Shown here one piece after another: positions 9,590 through 19,594 of a stretch of DNA of 64,000 nt. The notes below the pieces were generated by a model. The model was not told where the DNA came from. It ran no database searches and worked only from the letters and a program-made list of their open reading frames with translations. The first letter of the stretch is position 1. Each line of letters starts with the position of its first letter. The DNA comes from Vacuolonema iberomarrocanum LEGE 07170 (lineage in GTDB: Bacteria; Cyanobacteriota; Cyanobacteriia; Elainellales; Elainellaceae). The DNA lies in assembly GCA_015207365.1 (NCBI GenBank), contig JADEXA010000020.1:40323-104322 (forward strand). Reading direction: 5' to 3'. A program made the translations under genes and the position numbers.

Positions 9590-9847
9590 CTATTTTTCCA
9601 GGCGGACGGCATACCACTGGAGGTACTGCCCTGGATCCATATCTAATTCGCAGGCGGTTTCCATCAAATGCTTTGACTGGTTCTGCACGCCTTCGATGCG
9701 GCGCAACTCGTAGGGTAAGTTGTCCTGTCGTTGCGCCAGAATATCTGCCAGCTTTTGCTGCAATTCCTCAGCGCTTAGAAACACCTCGGGCTGATCCGTT
9801 TCCAGCACAACATAGGCGTCTTCCTGATACATGATGGGATCGGGCAT
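9590..9847 (-). CDS. CRR7 family protein (chlororespiratory reduction 7)
   Basis: 85 residues with the family's MPDPIMYQEDAYVVLET start and QYLQWYAVRLEK end. In plants CRR7 is a stromal protein needed for accumulation of the chloroplast NDH complex. The cyanobacterial homologues are presumed to help NDH-1 assembly or stability, which is inference. There is no signal or membrane segment. It lies 66 bases beyond pdhA's start-proximal partner region on the same strand direction, with an independent AACCTCC (minus-strand GGAGG) ribosome site just upstream of its ATG. Confidence 0.85.
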   Translation of the reverse strand: MPDPIMYQEDAYVVLETDQPEVFLSAEELQQKLADILAQRQDNLPYELRRIEGVQNQSKHLMETACELDMDPGQYLQWYAVRLEK

Positions 9848-9913
9848 AGAAACCTCCCAAAACAGCAGACGGTCAGCTCAGAGCTTCTGACTAGCGCGAC
9901 TTTCTGGCTAGCG

Positions 9914-10951
9914 TTACTTGTCTTCCGCAAATACAAAGCGATAGAGTTCAGACGGATCGGGCTCAGGGCTTTCTAAGCCAAACTGCACCGCTTCCTCAAT
10001 GGTTGCCTGGATGCGACGGTTGATCCCTTTCAGCTCCTCTTGCGTCGCCAGGTTTTGTTCCATCAGATAAGCCGCAAGGCGCTTAATGGGATCGCGGGCA
10101 AACCAGAAATCTTTCTCCGCTTTGGAGCGCAACTCATCGGGATCGGCCAGAGAATGCCCCCGGAAGCGATAGGTGAGGGCTTCGATCAGGGTCGGGCCTT
10201 CGCCAGCACGGGCACGGGCAACCGCTTCCTGAGCCACAGCCCGCACGGCCAGCACATCCATCCCATCCACTTCAACCCCCGCCATATCAAAGACTTCTGC
10301 CTTCTTGTAAATCTCCGGCTGAGAAGTCGCGCGATCGTGAGCCATCCCAATCGCCCACTTATTATTTTCTACGACAAACAGGATAGGGAGCTTCCACAAT
10401 GCCGCCATATTCAGGCACTCAAAGAATTGGCCGTTATTGGAGGCACCATCGCCAAAGAAACAAGCTGTGACCTGGTCAGCATTGGGATCGCCCAAAGCCT
10501 CGCGGCGATACTTGCTCTGGAACGCAGCTCCAGTTGCCACCGGAATTCCTTCAGCTACGAAGGCATAGCCGCCCAGCAGGTTATGTTCTGACGAGAACAT
10601 ATGCATGGAACCACCACGCCCCTTGCTGCATCCGGTTGCCTTGCCAAACAGCTCAGCCATCACTTCCCTGGCCGGAACACCTGCACTCAGTGCATGGACA
10701 TGATCCCGGTAGGTGCTACTGACATAGTCATCCTTCCGCATCGCCTTGATGACGCCGCTGGAGACTGCTTCCTGGCCATTGTAAAGGTGTACAAAGCCAA
10801 ACATCTTGCCGCGATAGTACATCTCGGCACACTTGTCTTCAAACAGCCGACCCAACACCATATCCTCGTAAACGATCAGCCCGTCTTCGCGGGTGATGTT
10901 GGCTTGAGTCGTAGAAAACGACGGCAGTACTCGCTCTCGCTCTTGAACCAT
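9914..10951 (-). CDS. pdhA: Pyruvate dehydrogenase E1 component, alpha subunit
   Basis: 345 residues. The thiamine-diphosphate motif starts [20 protein letters not shown] and runs on to VENN, and the phosphorylation-loop-like region [17 protein letters not shown] is present. Together with PdhB (not in the window) it decarboxylates pyruvate and passes the acetyl group to lipoyl-E2, making acetyl-CoA. Scattered E1 alpha and beta genes are normal in cyanobacteria. The ATG at 10951 is preferred over TTG at 10954. The sequence is intact, with no unusual residues noticed. CRR7 follows downstream on the same strand after 66 bases and may be co-transcribed. Confidence 0.96.
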   Translation of the reverse strand: MVQERERVLPSFSTTQANITREDGLIVYEDMVLGRLFEDKCAEMYYRGKMFGFVHLYNGQEAVSSGVIKAMRKDDYVSSTYRDHVHALSAGVPAREVMAELFGKATGCSKGRGGSMHMFSSEHNLLGGYAFVAEGIPVATGAAFQSKYRREALGDPNADQVTACFFGDGASNNGQFFECLNMAALWKLPILFVVENNKWAIGMAHDRATSQPEIYKKAEVFDMAGVEVDGMDVLAVRAVAQEAVARARAGEGPTLIEALTYRFRGHSLADPDELRSKAEKDFWFARDPIKRLAAYLMEQNLATQEELKGINRRIQATIEEAVQFGLESPEPDPSELYRFVFAEDK

Positions 10952-11886
10952 CAATGCGTCCTAATTGCTATTCAATAAAGTGAAGCGCTAAGGCAACAAA
11001 GCGGGCAGAACCCACTTGACAGGTGCGTTATCATTCTCTGGTCATCTGCATGACAGTCGCCAAAGGTTTTCGCGCAATCTTAGAATAATCTAACGTCTGG
11101 GATCAGCGATAGGGTCGACTGGAAACGATACGCAAACTGCACATTCCATCTAACCATATCCCGTTGAGCTTCTGCATCCGCTTTCCTGGATGGGAATCTT
11201 GTTAGCCCTCAGCTACTGGTTAGCCCTCAGCTATTGAGTTGATCGGGCAACTGATCCGATCCATCGCCGGGAGATCATCCTCTGGCCATAGGATTAAGCC
11301 CGAATCGTCTGGAGATTACGGGATGAGGGGAGCGATCGCCCATGATGCAGGGTACCTCCAAAAGATATGAAGACTTGTGGAAATTTCTTTAGATTTCTGT
11401 ATGCTGATGAGTACATTTCTGAACAGGGGTACAGGCGAATCGGAGGCACTACAGGTTGTGTCGGTCTAGATAGGCTCGTTCGAGAAGACCCTTCCAACGT
11501 CCATCACAGATCGGTCACATCAGATAATATTTCAGCATTCAGGTGGGGCGCAGATATTATTACGCTTAGGCCAGGTTAATTATCTAAGTTGGTTGTCAAG
11601 TATAGCCGCTGGGAGAAAGAGCCGTGGTGAGTTCTGTAGGGGCAGCATTCCGGAGTTGGCCATGTCACAATCAATACTCATCCCTCTCTCGATGGTCATG
11701 TTGTTTTATATGTGCTCGGTGAATGCCCGACAAACTCGGTGAATGCCCGACAAACTCGGTGAATGCCCGACAAACTCGGTGAATGCCCGACAAACTCGGT
11801 GAATGCCCGACAAACTCGGTGAATGCCCGACAAACTCGGTGAATGCCCGACAAATGGTTAATGAATAACTTGGGGAAAACTGAATC
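10952..11886. other. Long intergenic region between divergent pdhA and ftn2/zipN
   Basis: About 935 bases. It contains the short direct repeat GTTAGCCCTCAGCTA twice (11201 and 11219) and a perfect 20-bp x7 tandem array (11715-11854). Weak open frames at 11294-11497 (-) and 11367-11579 (+) overlap each other and look like chance frames. The region must carry promoters for both genes. It is unusually long for this window. Confidence 0.6.
11715..11854. repeat. Seven perfect 20-bp tandem repeats
   Basis: CTCGGTGAATGCCCGACAAA is repeated exactly seven times with no mismatch and ends 32 bases before the GTG start of ftn2/zipN. The unit is 20 bp, so the frame changes each copy, and there are no spacers, so it is not a CRISPR. 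Each unit holds TCGG...CCGA, a small inverted pair. Confidence 0.97.
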
Positions 11887-14271
11887 GTGAGGATCCCGCT
11901 AGATTACTACCGGATTTTAGGCTTACCAATTCAGGCGACGGCTGAGCAGTTGCAGCAGGCGCACCGCGATCGCGCCATGCAGTTGCCCCGCCGAGAATAT
12001 TCTGAGGCGGCGATCGCCGCTCGGAAACAACTGCTGGATGAAGCCTACAGCGTATTATCCGATCCCGAACAGCGGCGGCGCTATGATGCGACCTTCCTCA
12101 ACCGTTCCTCGGAAAGCGCGACAACAGGGGAGTCCATTTTGGGGACTGGGGCTGACCCCTATGCCTCGTCTATCGAAATTCAAGAATCCCAGATCGTTGG
12201 TGCATTACTTGTATTACTGGAGCTCGGCGAGTACGAGTTGGTCTTGAAGCTCGGTCGTCCTTATCTCACCGGAAGTGCCGCACTCCCGATGGGACAACCA
12301 GGTCAGTTTGATGTGGCGCGCTCGGACGTGCTGCTCACCCTAGCGCTTGCTTACCTGGAGCTAGGTCGTGAGCAGTGGCAACAAGGCCAGTATGAAAGTG
12401 CGGCTAGTTCCCTAGAGTCGGGGCAAAATCTGTTGCTGCGCGAGGGCATGTTCGCTAGCGTCCGCAGCGAGATGCAATCGGATCTGTTTAAGCTCCGCCC
12501 CTACCGCATTCTAGAACTACTTTCCCTGTCTACCTCCAATGAGCAGGAGCGCAAGCAAGGGCTGACGCTGCTGCAAGAGATGTTGCAAGAGCGGGGAGGC
12601 ATTGACGGCAATGGGAATGATCAGTCGGGCTTGAGCGTCGATGATTTTCTGCGGTTTATCCAACAGCTGCGGGGATATCTCACGACGGCTGAGCAACAAG
12701 CGTTGTTTGAAGCAGAAGCTCGGCGGCCCTCAGCCGTTGCCACGTATCTGGCGATCTATGCCCTTCTTGCCCGTGGGTTTGCCTACCGCCAGCCTGCCCT
12801 GGTGCGTCGCGCTAAGCATTTGTTGCTCCGCCTGGGCACCCGCCAGGATGTGCATTTAGAACAGGCGGTGTGTGCCCTGCTACTGGGCCAAACCGAAGAA
12901 GCCAATCGCGCGTTGGAAATCAGTCAAGAACAGCAGTCGATCGCCTTTATTCGAGAACAATCGAAAGGCTCTCCCGACTTGCTCCCTGGTCTTTGCCTTT
13001 ACAGCGAGCGCTGGTTACAGGATGAGGTGTTTCCCCACTTCCGCGACCTGGCTCATCAGAAAGCGTCGCTTAAAGATTACTTCGCCGATGGGCAGGTGCA
13101 AGCCTATCTAGAAGAACTGCCCAATGAGCCAGAGACTGCCAGCTTCCGGGGAACGGCTCCGAGCAGTCGATTCCAGTCCCAGGAAAGCCCGTTTGGGCGC
13201 AGCCCGAGTTTCGGTGAACCGGTCTCTGCCTACACGACGAGTCGGACAGCAGGTACAGCCACCATGGAGTCTGACGGTGCAGAGAACGGAGCTGGGACGG
13301 TGCCAACGGCAGAGCGGGTCGCGCAGCTTTCCCCAGAAGGTCGCCTGAGTGGCGGGGGAAATGGTCGGCGATCGCAGCCTGGGGATCTGGGTATGGCTGG
13401 TCTCTCGGGCGATCGCTCTTCGACGCACCGCAATCCACCACCTGCCCCCTCCAGTCGCATTCCTACGACGATGCGCAGCAGTTCTGGCGGTCGCGCTGGT
13501 GCGCCTCGGCTCGATCGCATCCTGTTTTTGATTGCGCTGGGCATGCTGGGCTTGAGTATTGTCTGGTTGTTAGGCAACTGGATTACGCGATCGATCTTTG
13601 GCGGTCCCACATTGCGGGGTGAGCAGTTGGAAATTAGCTTGATGGAGCCCCCTCTCGTCATCCCCGCCCCCGAACCGACACCAGAGGAAACAGTGGATCC
13701 CGATGCTCCCATCACCGCAGAGACGGGGCAAGAGGTTATTGAGCAGTGGCTTGCGGCAAAAGCAGCAGCCAATGGCTCAGCGCGGAATTTGAATCAGCTA
13801 CAAGCTGTGCTCACTGGAACCATCCTGTCAGAACGGTTGGAAGCAGCCCAAGCCTTGCAGCAGGCAGGCGAAGTCCGCACCTATCGCCACGAAGTGATGG
13901 ATGTAGAAGTTGCACCGCCCAACCCTCAACTGCCTGACCAAGCACAAGTTGAAGCAACCGTCATGGAAGCCGTAGACGGGGGAACGGGGGAACGCCTCCG
14001 GATACGCTACGAGATGGTACGCGAGGACGGCAATTGGCTGATTCGTGACATCGTTGTGCTAGGAGCCGCAGAGCCTGAACCCGTTGGCTCTGGCCCGCAG
14101 ACTGAAGCCCCCACGGCTCCCGCCGCATCTGACGTTTCTCCAGCGCCCGAAGCTCCCGCAGCCAGTGAGCCAGCGGAAACCAATACGGTCGAACCGACTG
14201 AAGACGAGGTTCTGATTCCAGAAACAACGGCTCCCCAAGATATCGAATCAACAGATGATGGAGAAGGCTAG
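11887..14271 (+). CDS. ftn2: Cell division protein Ftn2/ZipN (ARC6 homologue)
   Basis: 794 residues starting at GTG. A J-like domain occupies 1-70 (DYYRILGLPIQATAEQLQQA... LLDEAYSVLSDPEQRRRYD), but the HPD tripeptide is replaced by HRD, so it is unlikely to stimulate Hsp70. A helical ARC6 middle region follows, then a low-complexity linker, a single membrane segment near 545 (FLIALGMLGLSIVWLLGNW), a proline/glutamate-rich part, and the C-terminal IMS domain (about 615-730, QEVIEQWLAAKAAA ... NWLIRDIVVLG). Family knowledge: it anchors FtsZ to the inner membrane and organises the divisome. The tail is rich in Pro, Ala and Glu. Confidence 0.94.
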   Translation: MRIPLDYYRILGLPIQATAEQLQQAHRDRAMQLPRREYSEAAIAARKQLLDEAYSVLSDPEQRRRYDATFLNRSSESATTGESILGTGADPYASSIEIQESQIVGALLVLLELGEYELVLKLGRPYLTGSAALPMGQPGQFDVARSDVLLTLALAYLELGREQWQQGQYESAASSLESGQNLLLREGMFASVRSEMQSDLFKLRPYRILELLSLSTSNEQERKQGLTLLQEMLQERGGIDGNGNDQSGLSVDDFLRFIQQLRGYLTTAEQQALFEAEARRPSAVATYLAIYALLARGFAYRQPALVRRAKHLLLRLGTRQDVHLEQAVCALLLGQTEEANRALEISQEQQSIAFIREQSKGSPDLLPGLCLYSERWLQDEVFPHFRDLAHQKASLKDYFADGQVQAYLEELPNEPETASFRGTAPSSRFQSQESPFGRSPSFGEPVSAYTTSRTAGTATMESDGAENGAGTVPTAERVAQLSPEGRLSGGGNGRRSQPGDLGMAGLSGDRSSTHRNPPPAPSSRIPTTMRSSSGGRAGAPRLDRILFLIALGMLGLSIVWLLGNWITRSIFGGPTLRGEQLEISLMEPPLVIPAPEPTPEETVDPDAPITAETGQEVIEQWLAAKAAANGSARNLNQLQAVLTGTILSERLEAAQALQQAGEVRTYRHEVMDVEVAPPNPQLPDQAQVEATVMEAVDGGTGERLRIRYEMVREDGNWLIRDIVVLGAAEPEPVGSGPQTEAPTAPAASDVSPAPEAPAASEPAETNTVEPTEDEVLIPETTAPQDIESTDDGEG

Positions 14272-14362
14272 ACGTTCTATGGAGCAGCCGATACACTCCG
14301 TTTAGTACATTCTTTTCTTACATGTTCTTACACGCTTGTCGTAACGGCCTATCTGAGTTCCC

Positions 14363-15328
14363 ATGACGGAGACTCTGCTTCATGCCTATGTACCCCTGGT
14401 TTTCTGGACAGGGCTAGGTGTCTTTTTAGTCAGATTTTTGCCGGATTCGTTCCCGCGCTTTTTGGGGCGGAGCCTCTATTGGGTGGGGGTTCCGGTGCAA
14501 ATTTTTACACTGGCGCGGCAGACAGACATTTCGGCACAGGTCGGCTTGGTTCCCGCGATCGCCATTCTGGGACTCATCATCGGCATTATCCTTGCCAGCA
14601 TTGCCCTGAGGTTTTTGGAACAGCAAGCCGCTTGTCCAGAGGAGGCTGAAACCAAAGACGACAAAAATCCATGGGCGCTCAGCTCCCGACGCGGGAGTTT
14701 CATGATTTCCTCGATCTTGGGCAATACCGGCTTTGTGGGACTGGCTGTTGCCCCAAATTTTGTTGCTGAGCCGTTCCAGGGCTGGATTGTGCTTTACAGC
14801 GTTAGTCATAATGTGATTGGTACCTATGGCATTGGTGTCCTACTCGCCAGCTTCTACGGTCGACCCCAGGCGTCCAATCCCTGGTTCACAACCCTGCGCG
14901 ATATCTTCACCGTCCCTTCGCTGTGGGCCTTTGCGTTGGGGATATCGACCCGCTCTATCTCATTTCCTTGGGGGGTTGAAAATGGACTGCATTATTCGTT
15001 GTGGGTCATCATCCCAGCCGCTCTGTTGCTCATGGGCATTCGGTTACAGCAAATCAATGGTTGGCAAGGGCTGAAGCTGGGACTGATCCCCGCCAGCATC
15101 AAGATGATTGGGATTCCGCTGATGGTGGGATGTATCGCAGCGGCGTTGCACCTGTCTGCCAATCCTCGTCTTGCACTGGTGCTGATGGCAGGCATGCCAA
15201 CCGCGTTCGCCGGATTGATTCTGGCCGAAGAGTATGAACTCGATCGCGAACTAATTGCCAGCAGCATCGTTGTCACCACCTTGCTGCTGTTTCTAACCCT
15301 GCCTTTGTGGTTGGTGTTATTTGGTTGA
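14363..15328 (+). CDS. AEC-family (auxin efflux carrier-like) membrane transporter
   Basis: 321 residues with about ten hydrophobic segments in the 5+5 arrangement of the AEC/BASS fold. A broken helix occurs near SSILGNTGFVGLAVAP, and a second motif near MAGMPTAFAGLILAEEYELD. A cytoplasmic charged loop sits near residue 95. Bacterial AEC proteins carry organic acids or amino acid-related anions; the substrate here is unknown. Only 12 bases separate its stop from the start of the next gene, a PLP decarboxylase, so the two are very likely one operon and may handle the same amino acid or its product. Confidence 0.86.
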   Translation: MTETLLHAYVPLVFWTGLGVFLVRFLPDSFPRFLGRSLYWVGVPVQIFTLARQTDISAQVGLVPAIAILGLIIGIILASIALRFLEQQAACPEEAETKDDKNPWALSSRRGSFMISSILGNTGFVGLAVAPNFVAEPFQGWIVLYSVSHNVIGTYGIGVLLASFYGRPQASNPWFTTLRDIFTVPSLWAFALGISTRSISFPWGVENGLHYSLWVIIPAALLLMGIRLQQINGWQGLKLGLIPASIKMIGIPLMVGCIAAALHLSANPRLALVLMAGMPTAFAGLILAEEYELDRELIASSIVVTTLLLFLTLPLWLVLFG

Positions 15329-15340
15329 GGCAGACAGGCA

Positions 15341-16798
15341 ATGACTCCTGACTCGGCTCCTTTGCTGAATGCGCTCCAACGGTTGAAGTCCCGCTGTGAT
15401 GCCCCCTTTTACGTACCAGGGCACAAGCGAGGACAAGGTATCCATCCCGATCTGAAAGCATTGCTGGGAGACGCTGTGTTTCGGGCGGATGTGCCGGAGT
15501 TGCCGCAGCTAGACAACCTGTTTGCACCAGAGGGGGTAATTCGGGAGGCGCAAGCGTTGGCGGCAGAAACCTTCGGCGCAGAGCGGACTTGGTTTCTGGC
15601 GAATGGATCGACGGCTGGGGTAGAGGCGATGGTGCTGGCGACCTGCCGCCCCGGAGACAAGCTCATTTTGCCGCGCAATGTGCATCAGTCGGCGATCGCC
15701 GCGCTCATCCTCTCAGGCGCGATGCCCATTTTTCTCATACCCAATGTGGACCCGCAGTTGGGGATCGCCCATGGCGTGGCGGTGGAGCAAGTCGCCGCAG
15801 CCCTACAGGCTCATCCAGATGCCAAAGCCGTGTTGCTCGTGTCGCCCACCTACTACGGGGTGTGTAGTGATGTGGAGGCGATCGCCCATCTCGCCCATCA
15901 ACACAACATTCCTCTGCTGGTTGACGAAGCCCATGGCGCACATCTGGCTTTTCATCCCCACTTGCCGACTGGAGCGCTGGTAAGTGGGGCTGATCTGGTC
16001 GTGCAGTCGACCCACAAAGTGTTGAGTTCCCTCACCCAATCGGCCATGCTCCATGGACAGGGTTCGCGGATCTCCCCTGAGCGGGTTCAGGCCGCGCTGA
16101 CGTTGGTGCAGTCTACCAGTCCTAGCTTTTTATTGCTGGCCTCCCTGGATGCTGCACGGCAGCAGATGGCCGAGTCAGGGTTTACATTGATGGCACAAAC
16201 CTTAAAACGGGCGGAGCAGGCACGCGATCGCCTCACCAAAATTCCCCATCTTGCCCTCCTCGATCGCCCCACAGATCCCTGCCCTGGCTTTGTGGATCTT
16301 GACCCGACGCGGCTCACCGTCGATGTGCGCCATCTGGGATGCAGTGGCTTTGAGGTAGATGAGCAGTTGGCCGAGGCATGGCAGGTGGTGTGCGAACTCC
16401 CCGGACTACATAGCCTGACCTTTGTGCTGACCCTGGGCAATACCGATGCAGACATCGATCGACTGGTGCAGGGATTTGAGGCGATCGTGTCCCAAACCGC
16501 TCCTAACTACACGCCACCGCTTCCCGAGTACGCCACCCCCAGCTATGCCCTGCAAACCTGTGAGATTCCTCCACGCACGGCGTTTTTCGCAGGTACAGAA
16601 GATGTGCCAATAGCGGTAGCCGTGGGTCGGATTGCGGCTGAGCTGGTTTGCCCCTATCCGCCAGGGATTCCTGCCCTATTTCCGGGGGAACGGATTGAGG
16701 GAGAGGCGATCGCCAGGCTCCAGACACTTCGCCAAGCCGGCGTGACCTTTACCGGATGCAGCGATCCCAGCCTTGGCACTATACGAGTTGTGCGCTGA
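15341..16798 (+). CDS. Orn/Lys/Arg decarboxylase-family PLP enzyme
   Basis: 485 residues, the short cyanobacterial form lacking the N-terminal wing of E. coli CadA/SpeC. The start APFYVPGHKRGQG and the PLP region VDEAHGAHLAFHP followed by STHKVLSSLTQSAMLHG, with the Schiff-base Lys in STHK, are diagnostic of the fold-type I basic amino acid decarboxylases. It would make cadaverine, putrescine or agmatine; which one cannot be told from sequence alone. It is preceded by GAGG at a suitable distance and follows the AEC carrier closely, which suggests linked amino acid/polyamine traffic. The C-terminal domain is intact (CPYPPGIPALFPGE). Confidence 0.92.
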   Translation: MTPDSAPLLNALQRLKSRCDAPFYVPGHKRGQGIHPDLKALLGDAVFRADVPELPQLDNLFAPEGVIREAQALAAETFGAERTWFLANGSTAGVEAMVLATCRPGDKLILPRNVHQSAIAALILSGAMPIFLIPNVDPQLGIAHGVAVEQVAAALQAHPDAKAVLLVSPTYYGVCSDVEAIAHLAHQHNIPLLVDEAHGAHLAFHPHLPTGALVSGADLVVQSTHKVLSSLTQSAMLHGQGSRISPERVQAALTLVQSTSPSFLLLASLDAARQQMAESGFTLMAQTLKRAEQARDRLTKIPHLALLDRPTDPCPGFVDLDPTRLTVDVRHLGCSGFEVDEQLAEAWQVVCELPGLHSLTFVLTLGNTDADIDRLVQGFEAIVSQTAPNYTPPLPEYATPSYALQTCEIPPRTAFFAGTEDVPIAVAVGRIAAELVCPYPPGIPALFPGERIEGEAIARLQTLRQAGVTFTGCSDPSLGTIRVVR

Positions 16799-16884
16799 GG
16801 GTAATACGCGCAAAAAACTTCTTAGCAATGCTTTGAGGGCGGTGGGCGGTGGCCACCCTACCGATTACAGAACCCATGACAAAG

Positions 16885-16932
16885 CCCATCCACCCATCTA
16901 CCCATCCACCCATCCACTCATCCATCCATCCG
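16885..16932. repeat. Six imperfect 8-bp tandem repeats across the purL stop codon
   Basis: Octamers CCCATCCA, CCCATCTA, CCCATCCA, CCCATCCA, CTCATCCA and TCCATCCG follow each other. The purL stop (16918-16920) and its last codons lie inside the array, so the enzyme's final residues (RRMDG) are encoded by repeat units. Confidence 0.85.
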
Positions 16933-19263
16933 CCGGGCGATCGCCTCTTCCCACGCCGTCTTCATCTCAGAGAGGGGGAGGTTGATCAGCCATTGCTCGT
17001 TGGCAGAAATTGTCAGGCTATCCAACGTCGCGTTGGTGGTGCCGAGGAGTTTCCAGGACATATCCTGCTTGGCTAAAAAGGCTTCCCAATCTCCCTGGTG
17101 ACTGGGGTCAACCGAAACCACAATGCGGGCACCCGTTTCTCCAAACAGTAGAGTGTCGTAGCGCAGCGTTTCGGGGAGGGTTTCGGGGAAGTAGAGGGTG
17201 GCACCGCGATCGCCCCCAATGCAGCATTCGGCTAGGGCTACAACGAGCCCACCCTCCGCGCAGTCGTGAGCAGATTGCACCCAGCCTTGGCGAATACCTT
17301 CTCGGCAAGCGGCTTGCACGGTTTTCTCCAATGCCACATTCACCTGGGGCGGCTTCCCGGCGATCGTTTGGTGAATGACAGCGAGATATTCCGAAGCTCC
17401 CAGGGTCACGGCTCCCGAGGCTTCATCCACCGCAACGCCCAGCAGGTAGATCAGCGAATTGGCATTCCTCCATCCCATGCCGCAGGTTTGCTGGATGTCG
17501 GGGATCAAGCCCACCATGCCCACCACTGGCGTTGGATAGATGGGCTGTGGGGTGCCCGTGGCATCCAGCGTTTCGTTGTAGAGCGAGACATTGCCCCCGG
17601 TCACGGGAGTGCTCAATTCCCGGCATGCCTCTGAAAGCCCCCGGCAGGCTTCTGCCAATTGCCAGTAGCTCACGGGCTTTTCCGGGCTACCAAAATTGAG
17701 GTTATCGGTGATAGCTAGCGGGTCTGCACCCACACAACTCAGGTTGCGCGCGGCCTCAGCCACCGCCATTTTCGCTCCCTCGAAGGGATTCAGGTAAACA
17801 TAGCGGGCATTGCAATCCACCGTTGCAGCGACGCCCCGGTGAGCCAGCTCTGTTGCGACCTCGCCTTCCTGGGGCCGCAACCGCACCACAGCGGCATCGG
17901 CTCCACCTGGGAAAATGACGGTATTGTTTTGCACTTGATGGTCGTATTGATGGTAGACCCAGCGCTTTGAGGCAATGATGGGGCTGTCGAGCAGTTGCAG
18001 GAGGACTTGACTCCAGGTCTGTTTTTGTCCCGCCACAGTAATCCCGGTACGATCGCACTCTGGTAGTTGCGCCTCGCTCCAAGCCCAAGCCGTTTGCACA
18101 TACTCCGGCGGCTCCGCCAGGGACTCCCGTTGGTAGATCGGCGTATTGTCTGCCAACGCTGTTGCAGGCACTTCCGCCGCCACCTCGCCCTGGAAGAAGA
18201 TTCGCACGATGGGCTCCGCGATTACCTTGCCAGCCACAACGGCATGGAGACCCCAGCGCTCAAAAATGTCGATCAGCTCCTGCTCCCGTCCCGCTTGTGC
18301 GACAAACAGCATCCGCTCCTGGGATTCCGACAACAAAAATTCGTAGGGCACCATCTCAGTTTCGCGCACAGGCACGCTATCGAGGTCGAACTCGATACCC
18401 ACGCCGCCGTTTGCGGCCATTTCGGAGGTGGAGCAGGTAATCCCCGCTGCACCCATGTCTTGGGCCGCGACCACGGCTCCGGTTTTAAACGCTTCGAGGC
18501 AGGCTTCAATCAACGACTTTTCGAGAAAGGGGTCGCCCACTTGGACGGCGGGGCGATCTTGATCCGACTCCTCGCTCAGCTCCGCACTGGCGAAACTCGC
18601 CCCCCCCATACCATCCCGACCCGTGGTTGAGCCCACATACAACACCGGGTTGCCAATGCCCGATGCCCCAGACTTCACGATTTCCGGGGTCTCCATCAAG
18701 CCTAGCGCCATCGCATTGACTAGCGGGTTACCGGAATAGGCGGGGTCAAAATACACCTCACCCCCCACCGTCGGCACCCCGACACAGTTGCCATAGTGGG
18801 AGATGCCTGACACCACCCCAGAGAAGAGTCGCCGCGTTCGAGCATCATCCAAATTGCCAAATCGCAAGGAATTGAGCACCGCAATGGGCCGCGCTCCCAT
18901 CGTAAAAATGTCGCGCAGAATGCCACCGACTCCCGTCGCCGCTCCTTGAAACGGTTCCACCGCCGACGGGTGATTGTGAGATTCGATCTTGAAGGCTAGC
19001 CGCAGCCCATCACCCATATCCACTACCCCGGCATTCTCCCCAGGGCCAACGAGGATGCGATCGCCTTCGGTGGGAAACTGCTTCAGCAGCGGACGAGAAT
19101 TCTTGTAGCAGCAGTGCTCCGACCACATCACCCCAAACATTCCCAACTCTGCCCGATTGGGGTGGCGACCAAGCCGTCGTACAATTTCGTCGTATTCCTC
19201 GGGTTTCAGTCCTTCATCGGCAATCTCTTCGGGCGAAAAAGGAGCAGGCGTCGTCGCAGTCAT
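16918..19263 (-). CDS. purL: Phosphoribosylformylglycinamidine synthase subunit PurL
   Basis: 781 residues, the length of the small PurL that works with PurS and PurQ. It converts FGAR to FGAM using ATP and ammonia in purine synthesis. Motifs are [16 protein letters not shown] (ATP/Mg site), [23 protein letters not shown] and [18 protein letters not shown], then a second half starting near residue 430 typical of the internally duplicated AIRS-like fold. ATG 19263 starts [18 protein letters not shown], the usual family opening; an in-frame ATG at 19287 adds eight residues. It is a single gene here, with purQ and purS not in the window. The 3' end lies in an octamer array. Confidence 0.96.
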   Translation of the reverse strand: MTATTPAPFSPEEIADEGLKPEEYDEIVRRLGRHPNRAELGMFGVMWSEHCCYKNSRPLLKQFPTEGDRILVGPGENAGVVDMGDGLRLAFKIESHNHPSAVEPFQGAATGVGGILRDIFTMGARPIAVLNSLRFGNLDDARTRRLFSGVVSGISHYGNCVGVPTVGGEVYFDPAYSGNPLVNAMALGLMETPEIVKSGASGIGNPVLYVGSTTGRDGMGGASFASAELSEESDQDRPAVQVGDPFLEKSLIEACLEAFKTGAVVAAQDMGAAGITCSTSEMAANGGVGIEFDLDSVPVRETEMVPYEFLLSESQERMLFVAQAGREQELIDIFERWGLHAVVAGKVIAEPIVRIFFQGEVAAEVPATALADNTPIYQRESLAEPPEYVQTAWAWSEAQLPECDRTGITVAGQKQTWSQVLLQLLDSPIIASKRWVYHQYDHQVQNNTVIFPGGADAAVVRLRPQEGEVATELAHRGVAATVDCNARYVYLNPFEGAKMAVAEAARNLSCVGADPLAITDNLNFGSPEKPVSYWQLAEACRGLSEACRELSTPVTGGNVSLYNETLDATGTPQPIYPTPVVGMVGLIPDIQQTCGMGWRNANSLIYLLGVAVDEASGAVTLGASEYLAVIHQTIAGKPPQVNVALEKTVQAACREGIRQGWVQSAHDCAEGGLVVALAECCIGGDRGATLYFPETLPETLRYDTLLFGETGARIVVSVDPSHQGDWEAFLAKQDMSWKLLGTTNATLDSLTISANEQWLINLPLSEMKTAWEEAIARRMDG

Positions 19264-19363
19264 AACGGCTCTCGCGCAACAGGACAACCATTATCTTATC
19301 TGCTCTGTGGGGAAGGGTTGGTAGGAACCTGCCGACAGCAAAAACTAAGGATTTCGAAAATTG

Positions 19364-19436
19364 AACCACAGAGGCACAAAAGCACATGACAGAAGGCACA
19401 AAGGAGTCTCTCCGTGCCCTCTGTGCCTCTGTGGTT
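19364..19436. repeat. Palindromic element, family G copy 1
   Basis: Arms AACCACAGAGGCACA and TGTGCCTCTGTGGTT around an AAGGAGTCTCTCCGTG core. A sister copy lies at 43578-43634. It sits in the 331-base gap upstream of purL, which otherwise shows nothing recognisable. Confidence 0.8.
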
Positions 19437-19594
19437 TCTGATTCAACCCCTACGGCTGGTAATTTCTCCCAGATATTCGTCGTTTTCTCTATTTTTTTAC
19501 CGAATTTTTCCGAAAATACCCTGAACACTCACAAGCTTGAATGGAAAGGGCATGAAGGAATTTCCCCCTGTTCCTGCCCTCATTTGCGATCGCC

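Noticed and set aside
11294..11579. Short overlapping frames on both strands
   Set aside because: They are mutual antisense and lie in an AT-rich intergenic region without ribosome sites.
11715..11854. CRISPR array
   Set aside because: The 20-bp units follow each other directly with no spacers, and no cas gene is near.
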